Shown here: in pieces, positions 5,454-6,157 of the stretch
How the letters are laid out: each line of letters starts with the position of its first letter
Numbering within the stretch: position 1 is the stretch's first letter
Source of the DNA: an uncultured Parabacteroides sp.
GTDB taxonomy: Bacteria; Bacteroidota; Bacteroidia; Bacteroidales; Tannerellaceae
Direction of reading: 5' to 3'
Assembly (NCBI GenBank): GCA_934725305.1
Contig: CAKVBA010000077.1
Location: 1 to 6,157, forward strand
Length of the DNA stretch: 6,157 bases
The notes under the pieces: generated by a model
Database searches by the model: none
What the model was told of the DNA's origin: nothing
What the model saw: the letters and a program-made list of their open reading frames with translations, nothing else
Program-made: the position numbers and the translations under genes

Positions 5454-6095
5454 ATGAATAAAGGAAAAGACGGTTTCTCCCTCCATTCCAGCGAGGTGAA
5501 TCCTATCAGCAAGGAAGATTACGCCAAGATAGAGCTATTGGTGAAAGCGGCAAAGGCTTTTGCCCGCAGCACTTACCAGTGCGTCTATATCATCGACTAT
5601 TTTCATCAGGACTTTATCTATGCATCGGATAATCTCGCTTATCTCTGCGGATTAGAACCCGAGCAACTGATGAAGGCCGGTTATCAGATGTATATCGACC
5701 ATGTTCCGGAAGATGACCTGCAGATACTGCTCGAAGTGAACAAGAAGGGATTCGACCTTTTCAACGAATTGCCTGTGGACGACCGTCTGGACTATACCAT
5801 CTCGTATGACATTCATCTTACCAACGGCAAACAGAGCCGATTGATTCACCATCAGCTTACCCCGATTCTTCTTTCCGACGACGGAAAGATTTGGCTTGCC
5901 CTCTGCACCGTGTCATTGGCCGATACCTATGTGCCCGGCCATATCATCATGCAAAAGCACAGAGACAGCAGTTACTATGAGTATTCCACAGATAGACACC
6001 AGTGGGAAAAGAAAGAGGGTATAACCTTGAGCGAGACAGAGAAAGATGTATTGAGATTGTCTGCCCAAGGTTATACGATGGTAAGCCTCCGGTAA
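5454..6095 (+). CDS. PAS/LuxR-type transcriptional regulator, truncated in its HTH
   Basis: The frame has 213 codons from ATG 5454. Residues about 40-155 look like a PAS-like sensor domain (YQCVYIIDYFHQDFIYASDN, LCGLEPEQLM, then IHHQLTPILLSDDGKIWLAL), as in many Bacteroides PAS/LuxR regulators. Residues about 190-209 (TLSETEKDVLRLSAQGYTM) are the start of a LuxR-type helix-turn-helix. The family then continues about 45-50 residues with the recognition helix; here the frame ends at once with VSLR and stop. The recognition helix is missing, so the product probably cannot bind DNA and the gene is probably a pseudogene. The break lies at about 6081-6087. The gene is on the operon strand but separated by 439 bases and a MITE, so it is likely a separate unit. 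What it regulates is unknown. Confidence 0.8.
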   Translation: MNKGKDGFSLHSSEVNPISKEDYAKIELLVKAAKAFARSTYQCVYIIDYFHQDFIYASDNLAYLCGLEPEQLMKAGYQMYIDHVPEDDLQILLEVNKKGFDLFNELPVDDRLDYTISYDIHLTNGKQSRLIHHQLTPILLSDDGKIWLALCTVSLADTYVPGHIIMQKHRDSSYYEYSTDRHQWEKKEGITLSETEKDVLRLSAQGYTMVSLR

Positions 6096-6103
6096 AGTAC
6101 GTA

Positions 6104-6134
6104 TTTTCTGCAATCTCTTCGTCCAGTATCTTTG
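6104..6134 (+). promoter_or_regulatory. Bacteroides-type promoter after the regulator
   Basis: TATCTTTG at 6127-6134 matches TAnnTTTG perfectly. A TTTT at 6104-6107 lies 19 bases upstream, in the -33 position. Initiation would fall near 6141, twelve bases before an ATG. This promoter serves the gene that continues past the right edge. Confidence 0.6.
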
Positions 6135-6152
6135 TACCCAAAAATAAGACTT

Positions 6153-6157
6153 ATGAT
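6153..6157 (+). CDS. first codon of a gene running off the right edge
   Basis: The ATG at 6153-6155 sits 18 bases after a strong promoter box in an A-rich leader, the usual spacing in Bacteroides. Only five bases are visible, so the product cannot be named. A transposase is one possibility, given the disrupted regulator just upstream. Confidence 0.35.

Larger units (their letters stand above)
6081..6157 (+). other. junction with foreign sequence, possibly an IS end
   Basis: LuxR-family similarity stops after the ATG codon at 6078-6080. The sequence from about 6086 (CCTCCGGTAAAGTACGTA) has no reading frame that restores the helix-turn-helix. It then carries a promoter and a start codon within 70 bases, the layout of an insertion-sequence end with its transposase gene. 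CC-ends occur in the IS1380 family, among others, but no second end lies in the window. A deletion or inversion junction would also fit. Confidence 0.4.

Noticed and set aside
5947..6141. Reverse-strand ORF reading across the regulator break
   Set aside because: It starts with TTG and continues opposite the regulator gene. It was considered as evidence of an inverted gene but has no recognisable family and no promoter on that strand.
1..6157. tRNA genes, riboswitches or CRISPR arrays
   Set aside because: I saw no cloverleaf with a TTCGA-type arm, no regularly spaced identical repeats and no recognisable riboswitch core. The only cis-regulatory RNA supported is the attenuator.

Overview
The window looks like a chromosomal segment of a member of the Bacteroidales, most likely Bacteroides. 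The reasons are the promoters with a TAnnTTTG -7 box, the combined DAHP synthase/chorismate mutase with a C-terminal mutase domain, the gene order, and moderate GC content with AT-rich intergenic DNA. The species cannot be named from the sequence alone.

Layout. Positions 1-511 hold no convincing complete gene: a possible tail of an upstream gene at the left edge, a cluster of small inverted and direct repeats (about 117-246), one doubtful 36-codon ORF (334-444) and a hairpin (470-497). At 512-705 lies a 194-bp non-coding element with 18-bp terminal inverted repeats and a 5-bp target duplication, so a MITE. A Bacteroides-type promoter (892-920) then starts a leader transcript with a 24-residue peptide (952-1026). 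Ten of that peptide's residues 4-15 are Phe or Tyr. Mutually exclusive antiterminator and terminator hairpins follow (1004-1100). After them come four tightly packed genes: pheA (prephenate dehydratase, 1148-1993), a class I/II PLP aminotransferase (1968-3149), a DAHP synthase/chorismate mutase fusion (3164-4234) and tyrA (prephenate dehydrogenase, 4241-5014). A second copy of the MITE (5028-5219) starts 13 bases after the tyrA stop and carries its own, different target duplication. Next is a PAS/LuxR-type regulator gene (5454-6095) that breaks off inside its helix-turn-helix. It runs straight into foreign-looking sequence with a promoter (-7 box at 6127-6134) and the first codon of another gene at 6153.

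How the genes work together. The fusion enzyme makes DAHP, the first intermediate of the shikimate pathway, and also converts chorismate to prephenate. PheA and TyrA send prephenate to phenylpyruvate or 4-hydroxyphenylpyruvate, and the aminotransferase can complete Phe and Tyr. The leader peptide is rich in exactly these two amino acids, so the operon appears to be controlled by ribosome-mediated transcription attenuation that reads charged tRNA-Phe and tRNA-Tyr together. This dual-sensing leader is the most interesting system in the window. The MITE pair and the disrupted regulator show that the flanks of this conserved operon have been remodelled by mobile DNA.
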